A stretch of 64,000 nt of DNA from Tunicatimonas pelagia (GTDB lineage: Bacteria; Bacteroidota; Bacteroidia; Cytophagales; Cyclobacteriaceae), in NCBI RefSeq assembly GCF_030506325.1, contig NZ_CP120683.1, positions 2,542,001 to 2,606,000 of the forward strand. Reading direction: 5' to 3'. Below are positions 43,401 to 50,723 of this stretch, in pieces. The notes under the pieces are model-generated. The model was not told the DNA's origin, searched no databases, and was given only the letters and a program-made list of their open reading frames with translations. Made by a program: the position numbers and the translations under genes. Position 1 is the first letter of the stretch. Every line of letters starts with the position of its first letter.

Positions 43401-43693
43401 TTGCCGATCACTACCTCTTCACTAGTGTAGCCTACCGACGAAAAAACTAAGGTTTCGGCATCGCTAGGTACGGTGAGGCGGTAGTTACCGCTTACATCGG
43501 TGACCGTACCTACTGAGCTTCCTTTGACCAGCACGTTCACACCAGGTAGCCCTTCGTCGTTTTCTAAATCAGTTACCTGTCCGGTAATCGTTTGCTCAGT
43601 ACCTTGCGCGTAGACAGAGGTAGAGAGCATCAGCAGGAATAAGCTCAGCGGTAGAGCCAATCCCCACAAGCGAGTCAGTACTTTTCTTTTCAT
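40412..43693 (-). CDS. SusC/RagA-family TonB-dependent receptor (no STN domain)
   Basis: The 1093-residue protein has a signal peptide (LALPLSLFLLMLSTSVYAQ), a carboxypeptidase-like N-terminal domain (about 33-110: TITGQVTDLENDEGLPGVNV), the TonB-box-like QEIVVVGYGTQ, a plug (FIVDGIPVASGG, NDIASISVLKDASATAIYGS and GVVLITTKSG) and a beta-barrel to the C-terminus. It imports oligosaccharides released at the cell surface using energy from TonB-ExbBD. Without an STN domain, it does not signal through a FecIR system, consistent with AraC control of this locus. It is 12 nt downstream of the symporter gene and 18 nt upstream of susD. Confidence 0.95.
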   Translation of the reverse strand: MKRKVLTRLWGLALPLSLFLLMLSTSVYAQGTEQTITGQVTDLENDEGLPGVNVLVKGSSVGTVTDVSGNYRLTVPSDAETLVFSSVGYTSEEVVIGNQTVINMALAPDILSLQEIVVVGYGTQQERDVVSAISTVSSEQIERVPTPSFTQALQGTSTGLQMVSPSGEPNAPARILIRGVGSITTSSEPLFIVDGIPVASGGTSPLTYLNPNDIASISVLKDASATAIYGSRGANGVVLITTKSGKSGQAEFSLDYQVGYTSPINELELANADDWRAAIAQARANSGLTERFRKEQDLFDQRQLDRFVAEDIYNQTNNNWVDRVRQDGSFQQYGFSASNGTEKTSFFISGQYRDQTGNFDNTRFQRYTGRVNLDFNATDYLKLGIRYTYSFEDNEPRPNTSVIGTNVSLDDRNLNYGAWPTFSNLYNRALPIFPETWANGEPFDPLSLNNITYSNDRANSKAEERITTQLANVFAELTPIEGLTLRGEGGANYSTSVDEYWIAGNLRGQEFREEDTGLEDRFLLDYPYEDGVPRFTWRDGRDWTFNFVGTAAYNTEFGPDHRLSALLGLELIHSDSEVWNNDWEDAAASLDPTEVGNFVRDADQLLELSHGLHAQTRFFSQFGRVNYTFKNRYLFQASLRRDGSSKFTPEDRFSWFPSLSGGWIVSDEDFFNTDGLLSFLKVRGGWGVTGNANIAPFLYVNNYVNWPNYPNRSGANVLNRLGSRRIQWERSNTYDVALEFGLLDDRISGSIGYYYNETTNLLLDFPVAPSIGIYGTNNINTTALDNVGSLQNQGIELEINSVNIDAGGFRWTTGFNFTTNQNKVLELYPGFDGDPLQLSFNGLTTVQEGEPLGTFFLPEFAGYDNSGNVLVREVDQDILEADGTYVLTGNTVRNIGNSDNQNSVIQYGKTGLPTFYGGLDNTFTYKGLSLNVLFTFQGGNYIYDNIGLRRVGLGQRNLRADVVGNTWTPDNPNADYPVLTWDNRENNPIDPDQPAQNLSDRSTQWLERGDFIRLRTINLSYNLPQKVFEKNFLKGARLFINLNNVATFSRFDAVDPETLIGSNAQERNIGQGVVPGVPFWQVFTASGGVNIKL

Positions 43694-43705
43694 TTTGAAG
43701 ATTGT

Positions 43706-45289
43706 TTAGTTAAAAATTAAGTATAAAGCAGTCATAATCACCGATAGCCCTCCCCATAGAAGTAGAACTTGAGGCGAGGGGGTATACCGCAATGCTGCGT
43801 ATGATTGAGCCAGGGTCGGAAAGTTTTTTGTATGGTCGACCGAGGTTAACCACGATACCGCGATAATGAGTATCAGAATGAAAACGAACAGAAAAAACGA
43901 AACCAAAAGGAAATGGGGCCAGAAGGTGGCGTTCGGTACGTCCAAGAGCTGAAGCACACCTACGGCCAAACAGACCGTTGAGCCTACCGTTAAGCCAACG
44001 TTCGCCGCCGCGACGGTCATCCGCTTCCAAAGAACGCCTAATAAAAAAGTCGCCGCCATGGGTGGAGCCAAGTATCCTAGGATAGCTTGAAATAGGCTAA
44101 ACAGATCCATGCCTTTGATCCGGTCTAACCCCAGTGTGATTAGTATGGCTACCCCCGCCCCCACGATCACAACCGTTCGGCCAATCGTAACCAACTGTTG
44201 CTGGGTAGCATCGGGGCGGAACTGGCGCGCGTAAATATCCATGGTGAATACCGTGCTTAATGAGTTGAGAGCCGAATCAATCGTGCTGACCAGTGCCGCG
44301 ATAAGCACCGCCATCACCAGCCCCACCATTCCCACTGGCAATAAGCCTGTCACCAGCGTCATATACGCTTCGTTCTCGTCAGGCAAGTCGGGGTACAACA
44401 GATAGCAGATAATACCGGGTAGAATAAATAGCGGGACATCTAAAATTTTTAGCCAGCCCGTGAGGTTGGTTCCAAGTTGCCCCTGTTCCAGGCTGCGGGC
44501 ACCCAGCACCGACTGCACCATGCTTTGATCGGTACACCAAAACCAGATACCCAGTACGGGGTAGCCCAGCACAATGGCAAGCCAGGGATAATCAGGATTA
44601 TCAGCCGCCAAAAACAAGTGACCAAATTCGGCGGGCACCTCGGTAAGCAATCGCCCCACTCCCCCCAATTGATATATTCCGGCAATGACCAAAATGCTGG
44701 ATACCACAATCAGCAAGATCATTTGAAATACATTGGTGACAGCAATCGTTTCCAGCCCTCCGGCTACCGCGAAAAAGGTAGCCAGCAACATAAGTATACC
44801 GGCTGAGGCCCACAAAGGCCAGTCCAGAATCTGGCTGACCAGTAGCCCTCCGGCGTAGAGCGTCAGGCCGAGCCACGAGATGAGGATAGTAACCAGGGAG
44901 TACCAAGCCAGCAGCTCCCGCGTAGTACTGTTAAACCGTTTGCCCATAAACTCGGGCAGCGTACTAACTCCGGCGTTCTTGTAGTGAGGGGCAAACACCA
45001 ACGCGAGTAGCCCAATGAAGGCGAAGGCCAGCCACGAAAAGTTGCCCGCCACAATACCAGTGGTGTAGCCCACCGCACAAGAAGCAATCAGCATAGAAGG
45101 CCCCACATTGGTTCCCCACATAGTAAGCCCAATGCTGTACCACCGCAGCGAGCCTCCCGCCAGAAAATAGTCCCGCCCACTTCCTTTCTTTTTCCGAAAG
45201 CTACTGTACGCTCCAATAGCCACCACCAGTAGCAGGTAGGCAGCTACTACGCCAAAGTCAAGCGGCCGCAAATGTTGGTGGATATTCAT
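43706..45289 (-). CDS. Sodium:solute symporter (SSS family), probable sugar transporter
   Basis: The 527-residue inner-membrane protein has about 13-14 hydrophobic spans. Family features are RDYFLAGGSLRWYSIGLTMW near the N-terminus, STLPEFMGKRFNS, VTNVFQMILLIVVSSILVIAG and ALVSTIDSALNSLSTVFTMD (the S-S/T sodium-site helix). It matches the SGLT-like branch common in Bacteroidota glycan loci, where the substrate is a monosaccharide or sugar acid liberated in the periplasm. Its position between the SusCD genes and two sugar-oxidation-type enzymes suggests that it delivers their substrate. Confidence 0.92.
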   Translation of the reverse strand: MNIHQHLRPLDFGVVAAYLLLVVAIGAYSSFRKKKGSGRDYFLAGGSLRWYSIGLTMWGTNVGPSMLIASCAVGYTTGIVAGNFSWLAFAFIGLLALVFAPHYKNAGVSTLPEFMGKRFNSTTRELLAWYSLVTILISWLGLTLYAGGLLVSQILDWPLWASAGILMLLATFFAVAGGLETIAVTNVFQMILLIVVSSILVIAGIYQLGGVGRLLTEVPAEFGHLFLAADNPDYPWLAIVLGYPVLGIWFWCTDQSMVQSVLGARSLEQGQLGTNLTGWLKILDVPLFILPGIICYLLYPDLPDENEAYMTLVTGLLPVGMVGLVMAVLIAALVSTIDSALNSLSTVFTMDIYARQFRPDATQQQLVTIGRTVVIVGAGVAILITLGLDRIKGMDLFSLFQAILGYLAPPMAATFLLGVLWKRMTVAAANVGLTVGSTVCLAVGVLQLLDVPNATFWPHFLLVSFFLFVFILILIIAVSWLTSVDHTKNFPTLAQSYAALRYTPSPQVLLLWGGLSVIMTALYLIFN

Positions 45290-45319
45290 ATCTTCCTTTC
45301 GTTCACTAGTAAATGCTAA

Positions 45320-46492
45320 TCATCGCCAAATCTGCTGATCGGCAATGCTATCTTCTTTCTCCAATCGCTCCCAATCAACCTCGGCACCTAAGCCCGGTAC
45401 CTCCGGTAAAATGAAACAGCCATCTTCTATGGTTGGCTTTATCCGCAGCAGCGAAGCCACAACTCCTACTACTGGTTCTAAATACTCTAATTGAGCCGCT
45501 TCCCCTACTGACGCCACGATAGCGGCATTAAGATGGGAGGTGCCCCCAGCGCTGAACATCAAACCGTGCTGTTGGGCTAGTTCCGCAATTGACAGCCATT
45601 CGTTCAGGCTACTGATATGTCCGGCAATAGGCTGTAAGTGTTGCACGCCAGCTTCCACCAACGAGGGAAATACCAGGGCTGAACGCTCCGACTCCCCGTA
45701 GGAAATGGGCACCGGCGAATGTTCGCACAGATCAGCGATCTCGTGCAGGGCCGCCGAGTGAATCGGCTCTTCCAGCCAAGCGATATTCATGGCTCCCAAT
45801 TCTCGGCTTACCACCTGCGCTTTCTCGAGGCTCATCGATTGGTTAGCATCCACGGCCAGACGGGTTTCGGAGCGCAGGGCTTCACGCACCAGCGCAATAC
45901 GCTTCAGGTCTTCCGCTACCGTAGTAGAAAGACCTCCAAATTTCATTTTGATCGTCCGGTAACCATCTGCTTCCCAAGCCCGACATTCGTCTACCAGCTC
46001 GCTCACCTCTAAGTTCATTCCTCCGCCACTGGCGTAAGCCTGCACCCGAGATTGGGTGCCGCCCAAGTAGCGAAAGAGCGGCAATTCTTTCCGACGAGCA
46101 GCTAAATCATGAAAAATACGGTCGAGGTGACCGAGTGCCAAAGCTGCCCCACCCCGAAAACCTTCGTTGCGAATACTCCAGTAGAGCTGTTGGTACAGGG
46201 CTTCGTAGGTACTCGCAGGGGTGTTGAGCAAAAAGGGAACGAATACATCTTTGAGTAGATCCAGTCCGGTAGTAGGAAACTCACATTCGCCCCAGTTGCC
46301 ATCGTAGTCAGTTAGGCGGACGAAACAAGCCCGGTAATGCGTAAATGGCCCCATCGTAGCATCGTAAAACGGAGGCTGAAGTGGGATCGGGGCTACGCAA
46401 CGAACCTCAATCGCCGCAATATTAAATTGCTCTCGATGAATAGGAGTCTGCGGAGATTGAACGGCTGCGGTGGCTGGTAATTCGTTATTCAT
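45320..46492 (-). CDS. Mandelate racemase/muconate lactonizing-type enolase-superfamily enzyme
   Basis: The 390-residue protein has the enolase-superfamily two-domain form. The capping domain (about 25-150) is followed by a barrel with the catalytic KxK (TIKMKFGG, Lys182 and Lys184), metal ligands Asp215 (LAVDANQS), Glu241 (WLEEP) and Glu267 (SYGESER), and His at HLQPIAGHISS and SAGGTSHLNA. These residues suggest an active acid-sugar dehydratase or racemase. The neighbour is an aldo/keto reductase whose TGA overlaps this ATG by 4 nt (ATGA), so they are translationally coupled. With a fucosidase in the locus, L-fuconate or another aldonate is a reasonable but unproven substrate. Confidence 0.87.
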   Translation of the reverse strand: MNNELPATAAVQSPQTPIHREQFNIAAIEVRCVAPIPLQPPFYDATMGPFTHYRACFVRLTDYDGNWGECEFPTTGLDLLKDVFVPFLLNTPASTYEALYQQLYWSIRNEGFRGGAALALGHLDRIFHDLAARRKELPLFRYLGGTQSRVQAYASGGGMNLEVSELVDECRAWEADGYRTIKMKFGGLSTTVAEDLKRIALVREALRSETRLAVDANQSMSLEKAQVVSRELGAMNIAWLEEPIHSAALHEIADLCEHSPVPISYGESERSALVFPSLVEAGVQHLQPIAGHISSLNEWLSIAELAQQHGLMFSAGGTSHLNAAIVASVGEAAQLEYLEPVVGVVASLLRIKPTIEDGCFILPEVPGLGAEVDWERLEKEDSIADQQIWR

Positions 46493-47466
46493 CGTATTTG
46501 GTTGGTTAGTTCATTGAATACCGCCTCATCTAGCTTACCTGCCTGACAGTCGGATAGGGTTTGGGTGAGTTGCTGCTGATTTTTAGCCCCCAACACCAGA
46601 TAATCAACTTCTTCCATAGACAGCAAATAGCGATGAGCCAACGTCGATAGCTTCATGGCTAGCTGCTGGGCTAAGGCCGCCGCGTGTCGGGCGCGACGTA
46701 GGTCAGCTTCGGAAATCCACTCGGGTGCCTGCTGTTGATACTTTTCGTACCGATTGCCGAGTAGTCCCATGTGCAGGGCACTGCCTTGGTAGGTAGTTAA
46801 GCTGTGTTTTCTAAAAAAAGGAATCGCCTCCTGCATACCGTCTAAGCAGCAGGCATCCAGGTTATTAAAGCTCATCACTACATCGAAGTGGCCCTGCTGA
46901 ATTGCCGGATAAAAAGTCGCTGGCACGTTTCCGCCCAGACCAATAGCCGCTGCCCATCCTGACTGCCGGACACGCACTAAAAAATCAATTACTTCTGCTA
47001 CCCGCTCAGTTGGCACTTGGTCGGGTTCGTGCAGAAATAGCAGGTCGATCCGATCAACCCCCAAAGTATCCTGGCTCTGCTTTACACTACGCTCCATCAC
47101 TTTAGGGTCGTAGTTGTTGGTGCGCTCGTCAGCCCGATCAGCCCGTAGCTTTCCCACTTTAGTACTGACGAACGGAGGTTGGCCTGACCATTGCTTTAGT
47201 GCCTGCCCGACAATGCTTTCAGCATCACGATAGGCGGGAGCTGTATCTAATCGGGCGACTCCGTTCTCAAGGGCGTATAGAATAGTATCTATCGATTCCG
47301 GCGTATCAATCGCTCCCCACACTCCTCCTAACCCGGCGGTACCTAATACCAACCCAGGCAGTGAGGCCTTCGCCCGATACGTGGGTCGAGCGGTAGCTGC
47401 ACTTCCGGGCGCGGTAGTATCCGAGGGTTGAGTAGGTATCGTAGTAGTAGGTTTATTCATTTGCAA
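46489..47466 (-). CDS. Aldo/keto reductase (possible sugar dehydrogenase)
   Basis: The 325-residue TIM-barrel protein has the full catalytic tetrad: Asp74 and Tyr79 (RLDTAPAYRDAE), Lys103 (VSTKVGKL) and His146 (LLFLHEPDQ). It resembles the D-threo-aldose/L-fucose dehydrogenase branch, which oxidises aldoses to lactones with NAD(P). The assignment rests on motif style and on the coupled enolase-superfamily gene downstream, which would dehydrate the resulting aldonate. No lactonase or keto-deoxy aldolase lies beside it. About 30 extra N-terminal residues rich in Thr, Pro and Ala are unusual, and the true start may be at a later codon. Confidence 0.88.
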   Translation of the reverse strand: MQMNKPTTTIPTQPSDTTAPGSAATARPTYRAKASLPGLVLGTAGLGGVWGAIDTPESIDTILYALENGVARLDTAPAYRDAESIVGQALKQWSGQPPFVSTKVGKLRADRADERTNNYDPKVMERSVKQSQDTLGVDRIDLLFLHEPDQVPTERVAEVIDFLVRVRQSGWAAAIGLGGNVPATFYPAIQQGHFDVVMSFNNLDACCLDGMQEAIPFFRKHSLTTYQGSALHMGLLGNRYEKYQQQAPEWISEADLRRARHAAALAQQLAMKLSTLAHRYLLSMEEVDYLVLGAKNQQQLTQTLSDCQAGKLDEAVFNELTNQIR

Positions 47467-47483
47467 TTCGTCTAATGGCAGTC

Positions 47484-49313
47484 TTATTGATTAAGTAGAT
47501 GGCGAAATTCAGGTTCCAGTCCGGCCGTTTCTACAATGTGCTTTCCTTGGCGGTGTCCCTTACGGTGCAGGGCGTACTCCAGCCGCATAATGCCCGATTG
47601 ATGCAGCTTTAGCCGATCGGCTACCCCTTCTACTACGTTCTCCTGAATGACGAAGGGATTTTCAGCCGAACCGCCACTCTTCTCGTCGCAGTAGATTGCG
47701 TACACAATGCGCTGCCAGGGGGCTTGGGCATCGGCAATATCATGCAAATAGTTGCGATAAATCCGGGTACCCGGTTGATAAGAAAGCGTATAAATAGCTG
47801 CTCCGTCGTTGAGTAGCTTTACCACGTCACTCACATCGTTGTAGGCGATCAGGTTATTAGCCATTGCGTTGGGTTGATCCGTCCAGCCGAAGCCAACGCT
47901 AATGCCGGAATAAGGCAAATTGCGGATAACATTATGCGTGATTTGCGCTCCGTTGGGATAACCTGCGGCAATACCGACGCAACCAAAGTACTCGGTCGCT
48001 ACCCGTTCAATAAGGTTATTAGCAACGGTATCATTGTAGCAAATTTCAGTCGTGTCAGTAGGATTGTAGGGGATATGAAACTCGACCGAAGGATCTTGAG
48101 TGAACTTGGCGAGGGAAACAGCACTTCCGGCAATAGCATGAAACTGGTTGCCTACCACCGAACAAGTGCGGGTGCCGTAGTGCAGATCGAGTCCGGCCGA
48201 CCCCAGATTTTTGAATTCGTTGCCCCGAAACGCGACCTGATGGGCGTGAGCTACGTACACCGCCGCCGGAGGTCGGTATACGTACTGGTTGTTTTCGGTA
48301 TCAGCCCGGTAGTTGTGCTGTCCCGTCTGTGCGTTGACGTAACCGTTGGTATTGGCATACGTCCAGTTCGTGTACTGAAACGACAATCCTTCAAAGTGCA
48401 AATTGGTAACCGGATTATCCGCCGTGCCCTGCACAACCAGCAGCGTATCCAGCGTTGGGTACATCACCCGTAATTGGTTCATATCAGCCCCTGCGGGCGG
48501 TTGATAATACAATATTTCCTGATCAATATCGTGGTACCATTCCTGCTCAGTATCCAACAACTGACGAGCGTTCTCAAAGTAAACCCGGTGTTGAGGGCCG
48601 TGCATCGGATAAGGCCGATTAAACAAAATGTCAGTTTCATTTTCGGCAAAGCTGATGCGGGAATATTTGTGAAAACTAAGTCCGTAGGAGCTAAGAGTAC
48701 GTACCCGCAGGTAGCTTTCGGCCCAGCTCTGAAGCAGCACCATCTCTAAGTGAGGGCTCTTTTCACCTACGTGTTCGTGCTTTCCCTTCAGAATCAGCTC
48801 CCGGTCATCGTAGTCCCAACCGGAGCTTTCTAAGTATTGGCTAGCATTGGGGTAGCGGGCACGGATAGCTTTCTGACCGTCGACGTACAACTGACGGAAC
48901 ACCACCGAACTAAGCTGTGCTTGATAGATGCCCAGCTCATCGGATGCTTGCCAGCCGGATACTTCCTTTCCACTATGAATCAGCACCTCACCCTCACCCG
49001 CTTTTTGGTAAGTCACTCGCTGAGTGGCTGACCCTCCGTCTTCCGGGCCAAAGCGAAGCGGTTCATTCAGAAAATACTCGCCTGCGCGAATCAACACTTC
49101 AATATTCTGCTGGTTGAGCCGAGCCTCCCGTACGGCTTGCTGGACTCGCTTTAACGTGCGAAACGGTGCCTCGTTAGCTCCAGTATTATTATCGCTACCC
49201 GTAGGCGACACATAAAAGGCAACTTGCCCCACTGCGAGAGTGGTAATAAGCGTAGCAAGCAGAGCAGTAAAAAGTGTAGTAAAAGGTAGCACCATAGGTT
49301 TTGAAAAACTCAA
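47484..49313 (-). CDS. Secreted right-handed parallel beta-helix protein
   Basis: The 609-residue protein has a signal peptide (LFTALLATLITTLAVGQ) followed by FYVSPTGSDNNTGANEAPFR, the usual entry strand of pectate-lyase-fold proteins. Beta-helix coils appear at about residues 270-560 (NLHFEGLSFQYTNWTY, VAFRGNEFKNLGSAGLDLHY, NNLIERVATEYFGCVGIAAG, HNVIRNLPYSGISVGFGW). Related proteins include lyases and GH-type enzymes such as GH110 and GH120-like. I cannot assign a catalytic residue. It is the first gene of the six-gene operon that ends with susD, 17 nt ahead of the reductase gene. No sorting tail is visible. Confidence 0.8.
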   Translation of the reverse strand: MSFSKPMVLPFTTLFTALLATLITTLAVGQVAFYVSPTGSDNNTGANEAPFRTLKRVQQAVREARLNQQNIEVLIRAGEYFLNEPLRFGPEDGGSATQRVTYQKAGEGEVLIHSGKEVSGWQASDELGIYQAQLSSVVFRQLYVDGQKAIRARYPNASQYLESSGWDYDDRELILKGKHEHVGEKSPHLEMVLLQSWAESYLRVRTLSSYGLSFHKYSRISFAENETDILFNRPYPMHGPQHRVYFENARQLLDTEQEWYHDIDQEILYYQPPAGADMNQLRVMYPTLDTLLVVQGTADNPVTNLHFEGLSFQYTNWTYANTNGYVNAQTGQHNYRADTENNQYVYRPPAAVYVAHAHQVAFRGNEFKNLGSAGLDLHYGTRTCSVVGNQFHAIAGSAVSLAKFTQDPSVEFHIPYNPTDTTEICYNDTVANNLIERVATEYFGCVGIAAGYPNGAQITHNVIRNLPYSGISVGFGWTDQPNAMANNLIAYNDVSDVVKLLNDGAAIYTLSYQPGTRIYRNYLHDIADAQAPWQRIVYAIYCDEKSGGSAENPFVIQENVVEGVADRLKLHQSGIMRLEYALHRKGHRQGKHIVETAGLEPEFRHLLNQ

Positions 49314-49370
49314 TAATCAAAACAACAGAGATGCGAGATGAAATACTCACCCTATTTTACCGCTTTATAA

Positions 49371-49496
49371 CACTATTTTGTCAAATACTACCGATTAGAC
49401 AATTGATAACCTGATATTTGTACTAATTTTATCAAAAAATCAGCAATTAACGTTTTTTTTGATAAAATTAGTGCTAGATTCCAACACTATTTTATC
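49371..49496. promoter_or_regulatory. Repeat-built control region between the glycan operon and the AraC gene
   Basis: Four copies of a motif close to ACTAWTTTTRTCAAA occur: CACTATTTTGTCAAATACTA at 49371-49390, ACTAATTTTATCAAAAAA at 49422-49439, its perfect reverse complement at 49455-49472, and ACACTATTTTATC at 49484-49496. The middle two form an 18-bp inverted repeat with a 15-nt spacer. The region lies between the divergent starts at 49313 (-) and 49513 (+), where an AraC regulator would be expected to bind. The inverted repeat could also form a stem. I assign no exact promoter. Confidence 0.6.
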
Positions 49497-49512
49497 TCCT
49501 GACCGCTCTAAA

Positions 49513-50385
49513 ATGAAGACCATTGTTGAAAAGTGGACTACTCCCAACCAGTATTCGTTCGTTAGCAAGCGATACAATGTAAAAACCGACTTCGTACGAT
49601 CTCCCGAAATTTTGATGCGAACGCACGCCGAATACGAAATTTCGGTACTGACCAATTGTAGTGGTAAGCGGTTTGTTGGAAACACTATCGAGAATTTCAC
49701 CGAATGCGATTTGTTTTTAATTGGGCCCCATCTGCTGCACGCGGTTCAGCCCGATGACTTCGAGCGAGGCGATGTGATTACCGTCCGTTTTCTAAAAGAA
49801 GGTTTTGGTAGTGGCTTTTTCGATCTTCCCGAAAATGAACATATTGCTTGCCTACTACACGAGGCGCGGCGGGGAGTGGCCTTTGCCTCCGCCGATGTTC
49901 CTCAGCTTTATCAGAAACTACAGGAAATGGTTTCACTCACCGGATTCGAGCGCATGATGGCCTTCTTTCGCCTGCTTCATCTGATGGCGCGTAACCCCCA
50001 CCGGCGGGTGCTCTCCAGCAATGGGTTTTCTCCGCTTATCAACCCTAAAGACCACGAAACCGTAAACCAAACCTACGAATATATCGTCAACCGATTTGCC
50101 GACCATCGAATTACGCTAGGTGAAATTTCGGACTACGTAAATATGTCTCCAACGACATTCTGTCGCTACTTCAAAAAGCATTTTCGCAAGACCTTCACCA
50201 CTTTCCTAAACGAAGTAAGGGTAGGACATGCTTGCAAGATGCTTCAGCAAACCAATAAAACTGTAGCTGAGATTGCTTTCGCTTCAGGGTACAACCAACT
50301 GACACACTTTAATCGGCAGTTTAAACGTGCGGTAGGATACAGCCCTACTGCCTATCGGAATAACCTTTCTCAACAAATTACCTGA
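49513..50385 (+). CDS. AraC-family transcriptional regulator
   Basis: The protein has about 290 residues. I chose the ATG at 49513 (MKTIVEKWTTPNQYSF) rather than a TTG at 49459, because the TTG lies inside the inverted repeat and would encode two operator copies. The N-terminal cupin-like domain (about 25-110: HAEYEISVLTNCSGKRFVGN, CDLFLIGPHLLHAVQPDDFE) should sense a sugar. Two C-terminal helix-turn-helix motifs follow (ITLGEISDYVNMSPTTFCRYFKKHF and KTVAEIAFASGYNQLTHFNRQFKRAVGYSP). The divergent position next to the six-gene operon makes it the likely regulator of that operon, perhaps also of itself and the GH74-like gene. Confidence 0.92.
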   Translation: MKTIVEKWTTPNQYSFVSKRYNVKTDFVRSPEILMRTHAEYEISVLTNCSGKRFVGNTIENFTECDLFLIGPHLLHAVQPDDFERGDVITVRFLKEGFGSGFFDLPENEHIACLLHEARRGVAFASADVPQLYQKLQEMVSLTGFERMMAFFRLLHLMARNPHRRVLSSNGFSPLINPKDHETVNQTYEYIVNRFADHRITLGEISDYVNMSPTTFCRYFKKHFRKTFTTFLNEVRVGHACKMLQQTNKTVAEIAFASGYNQLTHFNRQFKRAVGYSPTAYRNNLSQQIT

Positions 50386-50463
50386 TAATTACTACAAATG
50401 GAAAAGCTTCACCAGTAACAGCTTCCTTCTCACTCTACTCCTTTACAAAACCCCCTCGCCTTT

Positions 50464-50517
50464 GCGGAAGCTAGTGATACGGAAATATGGACTTGGTTCA
50501 AGCGAGGTCATGAATAA
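50464..50517 (+). pseudogene. N-terminal fragment of an ECF sigma factor gene (relic)
   Basis: The frame reads AEASDTEIWTWFKRGHE and stops at TAA. The SDTEIWTWFKRGHE stretch is the usual opening of FecI-like sigma factors, which normally continue with AF and the region 2 helix. Nothing else of the gene follows. It is too short to be sure. Confidence 0.35.
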
Positions 50518-50522
50518 AAAAA

Positions 50523-50714
50523 AGCATCCAAGATTTGTTTTCTAAGGTTCCAGACCCACGGGTGGTGAACCGTTGTACCTGCAAGCTGTCAGATATTCTC
50601 TTTATTGCTCTGAGTACGCTGATCTGCAATGGGCTAATAAAAATAGCTCTTCTGAAGGGTGGCGTTATTTTGATAAACGTGAATCGGCCAGTAACTTCGG
50701 CCCGCGCCCTATAA
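50523..50714 (+). pseudogene. Fragment of an ISAs1-like transposase (relic)
   Basis: An open frame without a normal start reads IQDLFSKVPDPRVVNRCTCK followed by LSDILFIALSTLICNG, which resembles the N-terminal region of ISAs1-family transposases (F..iPDPR....hpL.dIL.ialla.lcG). After this the frame continues for about 25 codons (IALLKGGVILINVNRPVTSA) with no match I recognise and stops at 50712-50714, so an internal deletion or junction is likely. The rest of 50386-50723 holds only the sigma fragment. Confidence 0.5.
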
Positions 50715-50723
50715 AACTCAAGT

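Noticed and set aside
16662-49313. Firm assignment of the locus to ulvan or xyloglucan
   Set aside because: The lyase-like, GH74-like and fucosidase genes point in different directions, and key partner families such as GH105, GH88, GH31 and GH95 are missing.
49422-49472. The 18-bp inverted repeat as a terminator or a transposon end pair
   Set aside because: It lies between divergent genes, so nothing needs terminating there. No target duplication or transposase is associated, and other motif copies nearby favour an operator.
49459-49512. TTG start giving an AraC protein longer by 18 residues
   Set aside because: It sits within the inverted repeat, and the added residues do not resemble family N-termini.
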